A stretch of DNA of 64,000 bases from Herbaspirillum sp. Sphag64 (GTDB lineage Bacteria; Pseudomonadota; Gammaproteobacteria; Burkholderiales; Burkholderiaceae_D), in the NCBI RefSeq assembly GCF_014192645.1, contig NZ_JACHYE010000007.1:150952-214951 (forward strand), given 5' to 3'. Position 1 is the first letter of the stretch, and each line of letters starts with the position of its first letter. This document shows, piece after piece, positions 56,342-64,000 of this stretch. The notes under the pieces are model-generated. The model made no database searches. It worked only from the letters and a program-made list of their open reading frames with translations, and was not told the DNA's origin. The position numbers and the translations under genes are program-made.

Positions 56342-57511
56342 TTACTTGCTGAGTTGACGCATGGCCTGTTCGAGACCATCAATGGTCAGTGAAAACATGC
56401 GTTGGCCCATCAATTGGCGAATGATGCCGATTGACTGACGGTATTGCCAGAGGCCTTCTGGCTCCGGATTGAGCCAGATTGAATGCGCAAAGGTGCTGGT
56501 CAGACGTTGTAGCCAGACCGCGCCTGCTTCTGGATTGTTGTATTCGACCGAGCCGCCTGGTTGCACAATTTCGTAGGGGCTCATGGTGGCGTCGCCAACC
56601 ATGATCAACTTGGTGTCAGGGCTGTATTTATGTAGCAGATCCCAGGTTGGAATGCGCTCAGCCTGACGCCGGCGATTATTCTTCCAGACGGTCTCGTAGA
56701 CGCAGTTGTGGAAGTAAAAGAACTCCATGTTCTTGAACTCGGTCTTGGCTGCCGAAAACAGTTCTTCCGTGCGGGTGATATGGTCATCCATGGAGCCACC
56801 GACATCAAACAGCATCAAGACCTTGATGTTGTTGCGGCGCTCGGGCTGCATCTTGATATCCAGATAGCCAGCATTGTTGGCGGTAGCGCGAATGGTGTCG
56901 TCCAGCGCCAGTTCTTCGGCGGCACCGTCGCGGGCAAACTTGCGCAGGCGGCGCAGTGCTATCTTGATATTGCGCGTACCCAGTTCGCGTTCGCTATCGT
57001 AGTCGCGATAGGTACGCTCTTCCCATACCTTGACAGCAGTGCGGTTTTTGCTGGTGCCGCCGATACGGATACCTTCCGGGTTGGTACCACTATGGCCGAA
57101 AGGCGAGGTGCCGCCTGTGCCTATCCATTTGTTGCCACCTTCATGGCGTTCATGCTGTTCCTTCAGGAGCTCCTGCAGACGACTCATCAGTTTGTCGTAG
57201 CCATACTTTTCCAGCGCTGCTTTTTGCTCTGGTGTCAGTTCACGCTGGAGTCTCTTTTCCAGCCACTCTAGCGGGATCTCGGGCAGCTTGTCAAAGATGG
57301 TTTGTATGCCTTTGAAGTAACTGCCAAAGGCTTGATCGAACTTGTCGTAGTGTGCTTCATCCTTGACCAGCGTGAGGCGCGCAAGAAAGTAGAAGTCATC
57401 GATCGAGGACGAGATGACATTTTTTTGCATCGCCTCCAGCAAGGTCAGAAACTCCTTGATGGAGACCGGAACGCGAGCGTCCTTGAGGGTAAAGAAAAAA
57501 TCGATGAGCAT
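56342..57511 (-). CDS. VWA domain protein (CoxE/YehP-like)
   Basis: A 389-residue protein with a C-terminal von Willebrand A domain. The metal-ion site reads DVGGSMDDH, a DxGGS variant of the usual DxSxS. The N-terminal half is helical (LIDFFFTLKDARVPVSIKEF), and a Gly-rich linker (GTGGTSPFGHSGTNPEGIR) sits in the middle. Its likely partner is the MoxR ATPase upstream: MoxR-VWA pairs act together in metal insertion or protein maturation. The start at 57511 replaces a longer reading to 57694. A GNAT gene lies between the two. Confidence 0.85.
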   Translation of the reverse strand: MLIDFFFTLKDARVPVSIKEFLTLLEAMQKNVISSSIDDFYFLARLTLVKDEAHYDKFDQAFGSYFKGIQTIFDKLPEIPLEWLEKRLQRELTPEQKAALEKYGYDKLMSRLQELLKEQHERHEGGNKWIGTGGTSPFGHSGTNPEGIRIGGTSKNRTAVKVWEERTYRDYDSERELGTRNIKIALRRLRKFARDGAAEELALDDTIRATANNAGYLDIKMQPERRNNIKVLMLFDVGGSMDDHITRTEELFSAAKTEFKNMEFFYFHNCVYETVWKNNRRRQAERIPTWDLLHKYSPDTKLIMVGDATMSPYEIVQPGGSVEYNNPEAGAVWLQRLTSTFAHSIWLNPEPEGLWQYRQSIGIIRQLMGQRMFSLTIDGLEQAMRQLSK

Positions 57512-57539
57512 GATGTAGGTAGCAGGCAGGCGCCGAAGC

Positions 57540-58127
57540 TCAGTGTCCCAGCTTGAATTGCAGGTGACGTTTGACGGTCGGCCATTCTGATTCGATGATC
57601 GAGAACACGACGGTGTCTCGCAGGGAGCCATCCGGCATGCGCTGGTGATTGCGGAGCACGCCATCCTGCTTGGCGCCAAGTCGGAGGATGGCATTGCGCG
57701 ATTGCATGTTCATCCAGTGGGTACGAAATTCAACCGCGATACAGTGCAGATTTTCAAATGCGTGAGTGAGCAGCATCAGCTTGCATTCGGTATTGATACC
57801 GGTACGCTGGGCGCTGGCGGCGGTCCAGGTCGAGCCGATTTCGACGCGACGGTGCACGGCATCGGCATTCATATAGGTGGTCATGCCGCAAAGCGCGCCG
57901 GTATCATGACGGCGTGTGACAAAGGGCAGCATACTGCCTTGCTCCTGCAGATGCAGTCGTCGCTCGATTTCGGTGCGCATGTTTTCTGGCTTCGGTATCG
58001 CGGTGTACCACAGCTTCCACAGCTTGCCGTCCGACACGGCTGCGATGAGCGCATCGTGATGCTCGAGCGATAAAGGCTCCAGCGTTGCATAACGGCCTTT
58101 GAGTGTGATCGGGTGCAGAAACTGCAT
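57540..58127 (-). CDS. GNAT family acetyltransferase (RimJ/RimL-like)
   Basis: A 195-residue GNAT protein close to the RimJ/RimL-type N-terminal acetyltransferases (RYATLEPLSLEHHDALIAAV, TECKLMLLTHAFENLHCIAVEF, MNMQSRNAILRLGAKQDGVL). A ribosome-binding AAGGAGT precedes the ATG. It lies between moxR and the VWA gene on the same strand. Its substrate is unknown and its place may be accidental or mean that it modifies one of the two partners. Confidence 0.88.
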   Translation of the reverse strand: MQFLHPITLKGRYATLEPLSLEHHDALIAAVSDGKLWKLWYTAIPKPENMRTEIERRLHLQEQGSMLPFVTRRHDTGALCGMTTYMNADAVHRRVEIGSTWTAASAQRTGINTECKLMLLTHAFENLHCIAVEFRTHWMNMQSRNAILRLGAKQDGVLRNHQRMPDGSLRDTVVFSIIESEWPTVKRHLQFKLGH

Positions 58128-58203
58128 GACGTACTCCTTGCTTGATACGGGCTGTGGTTGGCGGGTTGCTTCAGTAATTATTCAGCGAAAATTCGTTGAA
58201 TAT

Positions 58204-59058
58204 TCAACGATTGTTGCGTGACATGAACACGAGTCGTTCGAACAGATGTACGTCCTGTTCATTTTTCAGCAAGGCGCCATGCAGTGGCGGAATGGCGGTC
58301 TTGCCATCCTTGCTGTGTAGCACCTCGGCTGGGATATCTTCAGCCAGCAGCAGTTTGAGCCAGTCAATCAATTCTGAGGTCGATGGTTTCTTCTTCAGAC
58401 CGGGAATGTCGCGTACGTTATAGAAGGTTTCCAGCGCCTGCGCCAGCAGATCACGTTTGAGCTGCGGAAAGTGCACTTCGACGATCTTTTGCATGGTGTC
58501 CTTGTCAGGAAACCGGATGTAATGAAAGAAGCAACGGCGCAGGAAGGCGTCCGGCAACTCCTTCTCATTGTTGGAAGTGATGATGACCAGCGGGCGATGT
58601 AAGGCGCGCACCATTTCTCGGGTTTCATAGACATAGAATTCCATACGGTCGAGTTCGCGCAGCAGATCGTTGGGGAACTCGATATCGGCCTTGTCGATTT
58701 CATCGATCAGCAGCACTTGCGGCGTCTCTGCCGTAAATGCCTGCCACAGCACACCCTTGACGATATAGTTGTGGATATCCTTGACCCGCTCGTCACCGAG
58801 CTGCGAATCACGCAGGCGGGATACGGCGTCGTATTCGTACAACCCCTGTTGCGCCTTGGTGGTCGATTTGATATGCCACTGCAGTAGCGGTCGCTGCAAT
58901 GCGGCGGCCACCTCTTCGGCCAGCATGGTTTTGCCGGTCCCGGGCTCGCCTTTAATCAGCAACGGCCGTTGCAATGCCAGCGCTGCATTCACCGCCAGTT
59001 TGAGATCATCGGTGGCTACGTAGCTGGAAGAACCTTCAAAGCGAGTATCTTGGTGCAT
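58204..59058 (-). CDS. MoxR-family AAA+ ATPase
   Basis: A 284-residue AAA+ chaperone-like ATPase. Walker A GEPGTGKT is at residues 37-44, Walker B LLIDEIDKAD follows, and the sensor region ITSNNEKELPDAFLRRCFFHY is present. MoxR ATPases team with VWA proteins to activate enzymes, for example in CO dehydrogenase or methanol dehydrogenase maturation. The VWA partner lies downstream past a GNAT gene. The target of this pair is unknown. Confidence 0.93.
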   Translation of the reverse strand: MHQDTRFEGSSSYVATDDLKLAVNAALALQRPLLIKGEPGTGKTMLAEEVAAALQRPLLQWHIKSTTKAQQGLYEYDAVSRLRDSQLGDERVKDIHNYIVKGVLWQAFTAETPQVLLIDEIDKADIEFPNDLLRELDRMEFYVYETREMVRALHRPLVIITSNNEKELPDAFLRRCFFHYIRFPDKDTMQKIVEVHFPQLKRDLLAQALETFYNVRDIPGLKKKPSTSELIDWLKLLLAEDIPAEVLHSKDGKTAIPPLHGALLKNEQDVHLFERLVFMSRNNR

Positions 59059-59245
59059 GTCAGACTGTCATGAGTGATGAAATTAAGAGCAGTATAAGAT
59101 AAAACGACTGGCGTACTGCGCTTGCCAATCGCCATCCCAGCGATTGAATTTGACAGTTTTGCCTCCATATCAGTGAGCCAAGTGAAATGCAGGGCAAAAG
59201 AAGTAGGCCTTGTTGAATTTTGCGTCCCCTTACGTAGAGTGAGGC

Positions 59246-61333
59246 ATGAAATTTCTTCTTCTCAAGATACGTGTCATTTGGCGCCGCTTGCGCTTCGGGA
59301 TGAAAGCGCGCTGCCACTCCCTTCATGATGACGTACCACAGCTGTCACGCCTGTTGCGTCGTGCAGATCCTGAAGCAGCCTGGCATCAACGTGCCAACTG
59401 GATGATTGATGTGGCTGAATGGTTGCGTCAAGAACCCAAAATCAATCTCAGAGATGCAAAACTCAGGTCTCTGCTCGATTGGCTTGATCTCCATCGTGAT
59501 GTGCGCAGACAGGTACAGGTCTGCCTGCAAAGGACCTTGCGTGAAGCCGGAGGTGCAGAATTGTTTTCTGTCACCGGTTTGCCGCATGAAGCCGCTTTTT
59601 TCAGTGAGTTGACTGAGCGTGCATTACGGCGCATTCTGCCGCGCCACCTTTCTCCGAGTGAGTTGCCCAACTTGTTTGCGGCAATGTTCCCTGCTATCGA
59701 CGATGCCCAATGGCTGCTCGTACTCGATGCTCAGTTACTAGACCGTGCGTGGAAACTGGCAGCCGATGATGGGATTTCACATACCTACTGGCAGCAGACC
59801 GAGGAGGCTCTCGTCTATCTGATGACGTTAGTGGTCGCCGACGGTATCAGTCCGGCTTTTCGACAGCGGCTGGATCCGCATCTGCCGCTGCGGGCATCGC
59901 CATTTATGGCTTTGCGCCACGAAATGGAGAACTATTTGCATGCGTCTCCCAATGATAAAGGCGCTCTGCGAAGTATCCGAATGCTGATTGCGGTATGTCA
60001 GGCGCAAACGGATCGTATCTACGCGTATCTGGATAAGTTCGGGGTTTCGGTAGGACTGGTCTATCGTCTGGAGCGCATGCGGGCCCAACTGGTGCGCATG
60101 GGGCGCCTGATTGATGTACGTGCCTGCAAACTGCAAGAGAGTACAGGTGGGGACAGCGCGGATCGCTTGCCTTTGTTGCTGGCTGATCTGGTTGCTGCAC
60201 ATCATCAGCGTGCTTCAATGCGCAGCCTTATCCAGCGTAGCTTTGCGCTAGTTGCACGCAAGCTGGTCGAACGTAATGCCGATGATGGTGAGCAAAGTAT
60301 TGCCCGTGATGCGAATAGCTATCTCGCCTTATTCAAGGCGGCTTCAATTGGAGGGGCGATAACGGGGTTGACCGTGCAGGCAAAAATCACGCTAGGCAAC
60401 GGCAACATGCCGCATTTCTTCGAAGGAATGCTGGCGTCATTTACTTATGTGGTGAGTTTTTTGTTCATCGCCGCAATGGGCGGTGTACTCGCGACCAAGC
60501 AGCCAGCTGTGACGGCGCCTGCACTGGCTGCCAGAATGGATGCGCTCGATACCTTGGATGGCTTGCGCGCGCTGGTAGCCGAGACGGCAGTGCTATTGCG
60601 CTCACAGGTGGTATCGGTAATGGGCAATCTGGTTGGTGTGATGCCGGTCATGTTGTTCCTGATGGTATTGGGCAGCGTCATTGGCGGGGCTTCACAATTG
60701 AGTAGTGAGCGGGCTCAGCTGAGTGTGCAGAGTTTGTCGCTGATTGGACCGACTCCACTCTATGCAGCGGTGACGGGGATACTCCTGTGGCTATCGAGTC
60801 TGATCGCCGGTCTTGTCGATAACTGGTTTGCCTGGCGGCGATTACGCGAAATACTGGCGCAGCAGCGGCGCCTGATCCATCTGCTGGGAGCAACCAGAGC
60901 GTCACGTTGGGCACGCTGGCTCGACCGTCACGTTGGCACCATTGCTGGCAATATTGCTTTGGGTATAGCGCTGGGTATGACGCCCATGATCGCGCGCTTT
61001 TTTGGCATTCCGTTTGAAGTGCGTCATGTGACACTGGCTGCTGGCAATCTGGTGGCTGCTTGCGTCCATTTGGGCTGGGAGATCTTGTTGACTCCTGGTT
61101 TCTGGCTGGCTGCGCTCGGTATTGTTAGTATTGCGGTACTCAATATTTCCGTCGCATTCGGATGTGCCATGTGGTTTGCACTTCGCGCTAGGGACATACC
61201 TGTGCGGCTACAACGCATCGTGGTTCGTGCTGTGCTGCGACGAATGCGTGCTCAGCCGGCGCTGTTTCTGTTTCCCGAGAAACCGGTGAAGCGCGCTTCA
61301 GTCAAGGAATCAGTGGTCGAAGAAGAAAGCTGA
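59246..61333 (+). CDS. SpecificRecomb family protein ('site-specific recombinase'), multi-pass membrane
   Basis: A 695-residue protein of the family called Gcr or SpecificRecomb in beta-proteobacteria. The first half is soluble and helical. From about residue 370 there are several hydrophobic helices (such as MLASFTYVVSFLFIAAMGGV, then PVMLFLMVLGSVIGG and LYAAVTGILLWLSSLIAGLV), with short loops including DNWFAWRRLREILAQ. I see no tyrosine- or serine-recombinase active site, so the traditional name is doubtful and its function unknown. GTGAGGC precedes the ATG. It stands alone. Confidence 0.85.
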   Translation: MKFLLLKIRVIWRRLRFGMKARCHSLHDDVPQLSRLLRRADPEAAWHQRANWMIDVAEWLRQEPKINLRDAKLRSLLDWLDLHRDVRRQVQVCLQRTLREAGGAELFSVTGLPHEAAFFSELTERALRRILPRHLSPSELPNLFAAMFPAIDDAQWLLVLDAQLLDRAWKLAADDGISHTYWQQTEEALVYLMTLVVADGISPAFRQRLDPHLPLRASPFMALRHEMENYLHASPNDKGALRSIRMLIAVCQAQTDRIYAYLDKFGVSVGLVYRLERMRAQLVRMGRLIDVRACKLQESTGGDSADRLPLLLADLVAAHHQRASMRSLIQRSFALVARKLVERNADDGEQSIARDANSYLALFKAASIGGAITGLTVQAKITLGNGNMPHFFEGMLASFTYVVSFLFIAAMGGVLATKQPAVTAPALAARMDALDTLDGLRALVAETAVLLRSQVVSVMGNLVGVMPVMLFLMVLGSVIGGASQLSSERAQLSVQSLSLIGPTPLYAAVTGILLWLSSLIAGLVDNWFAWRRLREILAQQRRLIHLLGATRASRWARWLDRHVGTIAGNIALGIALGMTPMIARFFGIPFEVRHVTLAAGNLVAACVHLGWEILLTPGFWLAALGIVSIAVLNISVAFGCAMWFALRARDIPVRLQRIVVRAVLRRMRAQPALFLFPEKPVKRASVKESVVEEES

Positions 61334-61406
61334 TCGGAGCATAATGCACTGCAGCATTGGTTCGCGAGGCTGATCGGCTGTTGTAATTTTGTTGATTGAG
61401 GATGGT

Positions 61407-61434
61407 TTGACGCACGCAACTGTTCGGGTAAAAT
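61407..61434 (+). promoter_or_regulatory. Promoter of the cytochrome c pair
   Basis: TTGACG (61407-61412), 16-base spacer, TAAAAT (61429-61434). Transcription would start near 61441, leaving a leader of about 160 bases before the first cytochrome gene. Confidence 0.65.
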
Positions 61435-61599
61435 CAAGCGGCCTTGCGGCATAGTGGGCTGGCGAGAATGCGCAGACGATGAGTTTCTGTGCCAATAATG
61501 TAGAGCCAAACCTGCTGATGTCTGTTTCGGGAAGTGTTGTCTTCGTCGTAGATTCAAGTAGTAGCCTGACGTTGTTTCATCTTACTAGTCCCTGCCAAT

Positions 61600-61914
61600 A
61601 TGAAAAAACTATCTGTACTGCTCGCGCTCGCGGGTGTTGTCAGCACCGCTGCGGCCGTCGATCTTGCTGGTAACACCGGCAAGGTCAATGTTTCGATGTG
61701 CATTGGCTGTCATGGTATCCCAGGATACAAGGCCACTTTCCCCGAGGTTTATTCGGTTCCCATGCTGGGTGGGCAGTCCCAGACGTACCTCGAAAACGCA
61801 CTCAAGGCCTATCAAAAAGGTGAGCGTAAGCATCCGACCATGCAAGGCATTGCCGGTAGCTTGTCGGATAAGGATATCGCCGAACTGGCGGCTTACTATG
61901 CACAACAAAAATAA
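61600..61914 (+). CDS. Class I cytochrome c, single haem (first of pair)
   Basis: A 104-residue periplasmic cytochrome. A signal peptide covers 1-19 (cleavage AAA-V); the haem-binding CIGCH is at 34-38, and the likely Met ligand is in MQGIAG. It resembles the small cytochromes c4/c5/c553 that shuttle electrons to oxidases. The next gene encodes a similar protein 12 bases on, so the two form an operon. Confidence 0.92.
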   Translation: MKKLSVLLALAGVVSTAAAVDLAGNTGKVNVSMCIGCHGIPGYKATFPEVYSVPMLGGQSQTYLENALKAYQKGERKHPTMQGIAGSLSDKDIAELAAYYAQQK

Positions 61915-61926
61915 GGGAAGCGCGTG

Positions 61927-62289
61927 ATGAAAAAGATCCTGACTACGGGGACTATTGGTGTCGGCTTGGGGCTTCTTGCCATGTCTTTGAATGCATGGGC
62001 TGGTGGCGATGTCGACGCAGGCAAGGCGCTCGTTCAAAAATACAGCTGTGCCGCATGTCATGGTGCAGATTTTAATTCACCCATTGATCCATCCTATCCA
62101 CGTCTGGCCGGACAGCATCAGGATTATCTGCAGCATGCACTGATCGCCTACCGGCGTGGCAATGAAGCAATGAATGGGCGTACCAACGCAATCATGGGCG
62201 CGCAAGCCAAAGTGCTGACCGACCAGGATATCGAGAACATCGCTGCCTATTTGCATAGCCTGCCTGGCTCACTGGTATTGCAAAAATAA
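61927..62289 (+). CDS. Class I cytochrome c, single haem (second of pair)
   Basis: A 120-residue periplasmic cytochrome with signal peptide 1-25 (cleavage AWA-G), CAACH at 41-45, and a Met in MNGRTNAIMG as likely second ligand. It may pair with the first cytochrome as two single-haem halves resembling a dihaem c4. A ribosome-binding AAGGGAAG precedes the ATG at 61927. A terminator follows. Confidence 0.92.
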   Translation: MKKILTTGTIGVGLGLLAMSLNAWAGGDVDAGKALVQKYSCAACHGADFNSPIDPSYPRLAGQHQDYLQHALIAYRRGNEAMNGRTNAIMGAQAKVLTDQDIENIAAYLHSLPGSLVLQK

Positions 62290-62980
62290 ATCGGTCATGC
62301 GGTGGCGTTAAGCTAATTCTCTCTGCAATACACAATGCAATCGGTGTGTGTCATGCCCGATTGCATTTTCTTTCTGACAAAGACGGTAATTTTCTAGACT
62401 TGCCGTGTTTTCGTCTCATCCTTTCCTTCACAGCGTCATGTAGTTCCTTCCAGGCGACGTTGATCCTAATATTTTCTCTTTTTACTGCTTGCTCTCTCTG
62501 GCATGTCCGTCTGTCTATGACTGCTAATTACCATTTACAAACCGCGTAGATATTTCTCAACGCATGGCTCTGACGGCCCTGGAGTCAAGCATCAGCGGGT
62601 CTGAAATATTTTCAGACTGGTCCCATTTCTCTTGGTAGGTTTTGGTGACATCATTCGTTTGTCCCAATTCATCTACATCTTACTGATATTTTATTGTTTT
62701 TTTGCAATCTCGGACGTGAAGCCCGCTGTGTAATTTGCAGCACAGTTGTTCGATATTCACGTCGTCTCCGGCTTATCAGCGCTGTTGCTGCCGGTTAAAC
62801 CATCTACCTCTTTGCTTATTTTGCTTGCAGTCCGGGCTGCCTCTGCACGCCCATTGTTTTCGTAAAGCTGCAGCGCAGGTGGTGATCAGCGATTCGGCTA
62901 TCTCGCTTTTCCTCAAGTTCGTGATCCGCGAATTGTTGTTCATGCCGGATTACTTTTTTCTCTTCTTTGTAATCGAAATT
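62290..62980. other. Gene-free AT-rich region before the autotransporter
   Basis: About 690 bases with no convincing coding sequence. Apart from the cytochrome terminator, one notes CTGTG...CACAG near 62730 and T-rich runs around 62690-62705. It presumably holds the promoter and leader of the autotransporter gene; no clear promoter could be picked. Confidence 0.5.
62334..62374 (+). terminator. Intrinsic terminator after the cytochrome pair
   Basis: 11-bp stem AATGCAATCGG / CCGATTGCATT with a 12-base loop followed by TTCTTTCT. Confidence 0.8.
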
Positions 62981-64000
62981 ATGAATAAAAACTTCTATCG
63001 GATTGTTTGGAATCGCACTTTGGGAATGTTTCAGGTTGCTTCTGAAATGGCGCGCACAGAGGGTAAGTCTTCCAATATAAATTCCCCGTTCGTAAACACA
63101 GCTACTAAGGTGGTATCTGTCGGCAGATTGGCCGTGATGACGATGGCCATAATGATGGCTTGGAGTTTGCCTGCATCGGACGTTTTTGCGCAAACGCAAG
63201 TAAATACTGGCTGGATGAACGGTTCTACTGGGCAGACGGGCGAAGCTGGGCAGAGGGGCACAAATGGCCGCAACGCGAGTCTCCTTGTAGATCCGACTTC
63301 AGGGACAAATGGTACAAATGGGGGAAATGGTAGCCAAGGTGACAACGGTTGGTCGCTTAACACGAATAGTGCGACTTATATAAATTCCGGTTCGGTCTTA
63401 GGTGGAACTGGTGGTGCTGGTGGGAGTGGAGGAGATGGCGGTGACGCTGGACGTTGGGACACCTGGGAATGGCGTAATGTTACCAGAACAAATTATGAGC
63501 CTGGGAATGGCGGCGATGGAGGCAATGGTGGCCATGGTGGGAATGGGGTCTCTATTACTGCCTCTAATGTAACCTTTGTCAATACTGGAACAGTCACAGG
63601 TGGCAATGCAGGTGCAGCAGGTGCCGGAGGAGTTGCGGGAGAAAAACCTGCCATCGCCACTCTTCCTGGTAAGGATGGAAATCCAGGCTCGCCCGGGATA
63701 GAAGGTGGTTATGGTATTTACGTCTCGGGTAATAATAGCGATATCATTAATGTTGGCATAATTTCTGCCGGGCAGGATAGTAGTGGTAATGTAACCAAAG
63801 AAAGTATCTGGTACGGTAATAGCACGAGCAATTCTCGTCTAGAGTTGCGAGCCGGTAGTGACATTAAGGGAATCGTCAATGCTAAATTGTCTAAAGGCAT
63901 AAACATTCTTGCTCTTGGTGCCGGTGATGGGAATTATCAGGGAAGTTTCGATGTCACCCAAATCAACAATAAATATCTTGGCTTCAATGCCTTCAGCAAG
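62981..64000 (+). CDS. ESPR-containing autotransporter/adhesin, 5' part only
   Basis: The first 340 residues of a large secreted protein; the open frame runs off the window end without a stop. It begins MNKNFYRIVWNRTLGMFQVA, an Extended Signal Peptide Region typical of type V (autotransporter) proteins. The hydrophobic core follows (VMTMAIMMAWSLPASDVFA, cleavage FA-QT near residue 70). The passenger is Gly/Asn/Asp-rich (GGTGGAGGSGGDGGDAG, GNGGDGGNGGHGGNG), then beta-rich repeats (YGIYVSGNNSDIINVGII). The translocator domain is expected beyond the window. No ribosome-binding site is evident; an in-frame ATG at 62942 is a less likely start. AT-rich codon use suggests transfer. Confidence 0.85.
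   Translation, partial: MNKNFYRIVWNRTLGMFQVASEMARTEGKSSNINSPFVNTATKVVSVGRLAVMTMAIMMAWSLPASDVFAQTQVNTGWMNGSTGQTGEAGQRGTNGRNASLLVDPTSGTNGTNGGNGSQGDNGWSLNTNSATYINSGSVLGGTGGAGGSGGDGGDAGRWDTWEWRNVTRTNYEPGNGGDGGNGGHGGNGVSITASNVTFVNTGTVTGGNAGAAGAGGVAGEKPAIATLPGKDGNPGSPGIEGGYGIYVSGNNSDIINVGIISAGQDSSGNVTKESIWYGNSTSNSRLELRAGSDIKGIVNAKLSKGINILALGAGDGNYQGSFDVTQINNKYLGFNAFSK

Noticed and set aside
59246..61333. True integrase or mobile element at the 'recombinase' gene
   Set aside because: No inverted repeats, target duplications or catalytic recombinase residues were seen; it looks like a chromosomal membrane protein.
62346..62549. 67-codon frame in the AT-rich region before the autotransporter
   Set aside because: Starts inside the cytochrome terminator hairpin and has low-quality composition.

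Overview
The window looks like a stretch of chromosome from a betaproteobacterium of the order Burkholderiales, most like the Oxalobacteraceae (Herbaspirillum, Collimonas or Undibacterium relatives). The clues are gene content: an elongation factor P with arginine 32 next to its rhamnosyltransferase EarP, a DUF3460 gene in front of scpA and panC, a CydP-type small oxidase subunit, and the Burkholderiales 'site-specific recombinase' membrane protein. Genus and species are not claimed. Most of the window is ordinary, moderately GC-rich backbone. AT-rich, accessory-looking DNA appears around 52.4-53.2 kb and from 62.3 kb to the end.

Layout. 0-12.3 kb is mostly housekeeping: panC, scpA, a phosphate symporter, glpD with an overlapping SorC-type regulator, metG, mrp and gltX. 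A tRNA cluster (Ala-GGC and two identical Glu-TTC) follows at 12.3-12.8 kb. 12.8-15 kb holds two divergent paralogous solute-binding proteins with no transporter. 15-23.5 kb is acyl-CoA, valine and sugar-acid catabolism: a methylglutaconyl-CoA-hydratase-like enzyme, DJ-1, LysR, a branched-chain binding protein, mmsA, mmsB, denD and a GntR regulator. 23.5-25.5 kb is efp and earP. 25.7-27.9 kb holds a MarR-acetyltransferase fusion and the peroxide pair ohrR-ohr with two matching operators. 28-31.6 kb is the cytochrome bd operon cydPABX (cydX is only 55 codons) under a perfect FNR/ANR box.

31.6-42.1 kb contains a TPR glycosyltransferase, then a periplasmic methionine-sulfoxide repair block (two-component system divergent from msrP-msrQ and an exported msrA, with a CusR/HprR-type palindrome between them), then membrane proteins and a lone exonuclease/endonuclease/phosphatase protein. 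42.8-49 kb has a bactofilin, purU, an acyl-CoA ligase, a citrate synthase fused to a DNA-binding domain, and a divergent family III CoA-transferase whose segments appear in permuted order. 49-56.3 kb carries two metal-efflux modules: cadA/cadR with a His-rich exporter, and copA-cueR/copZ with two CueR boxes. Between them lie a BOF-family periplasmic protein and an orphan 26-residue repeat protein that seems to be decaying.

56.3-59 kb is a MoxR ATPase, a GNAT and a von Willebrand protein. 59.2-62.3 kb is the multi-pass 'recombinase' protein and two single-haem cytochromes c. The window ends inside the 5' part of an autotransporter gene with an ESPR extended signal peptide and a glycine/asparagine-rich passenger.

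Many regulatory sites are visible as clean inverted repeats next to the right regulator, so much of the local control can be read directly. The strongest candidates for something new are the citrate synthase-HTH fusion with its palindrome and permuted CoA-transferase, the decaying 26-residue repeat gene, and the truncated autotransporter. None of these could be tested by search here.
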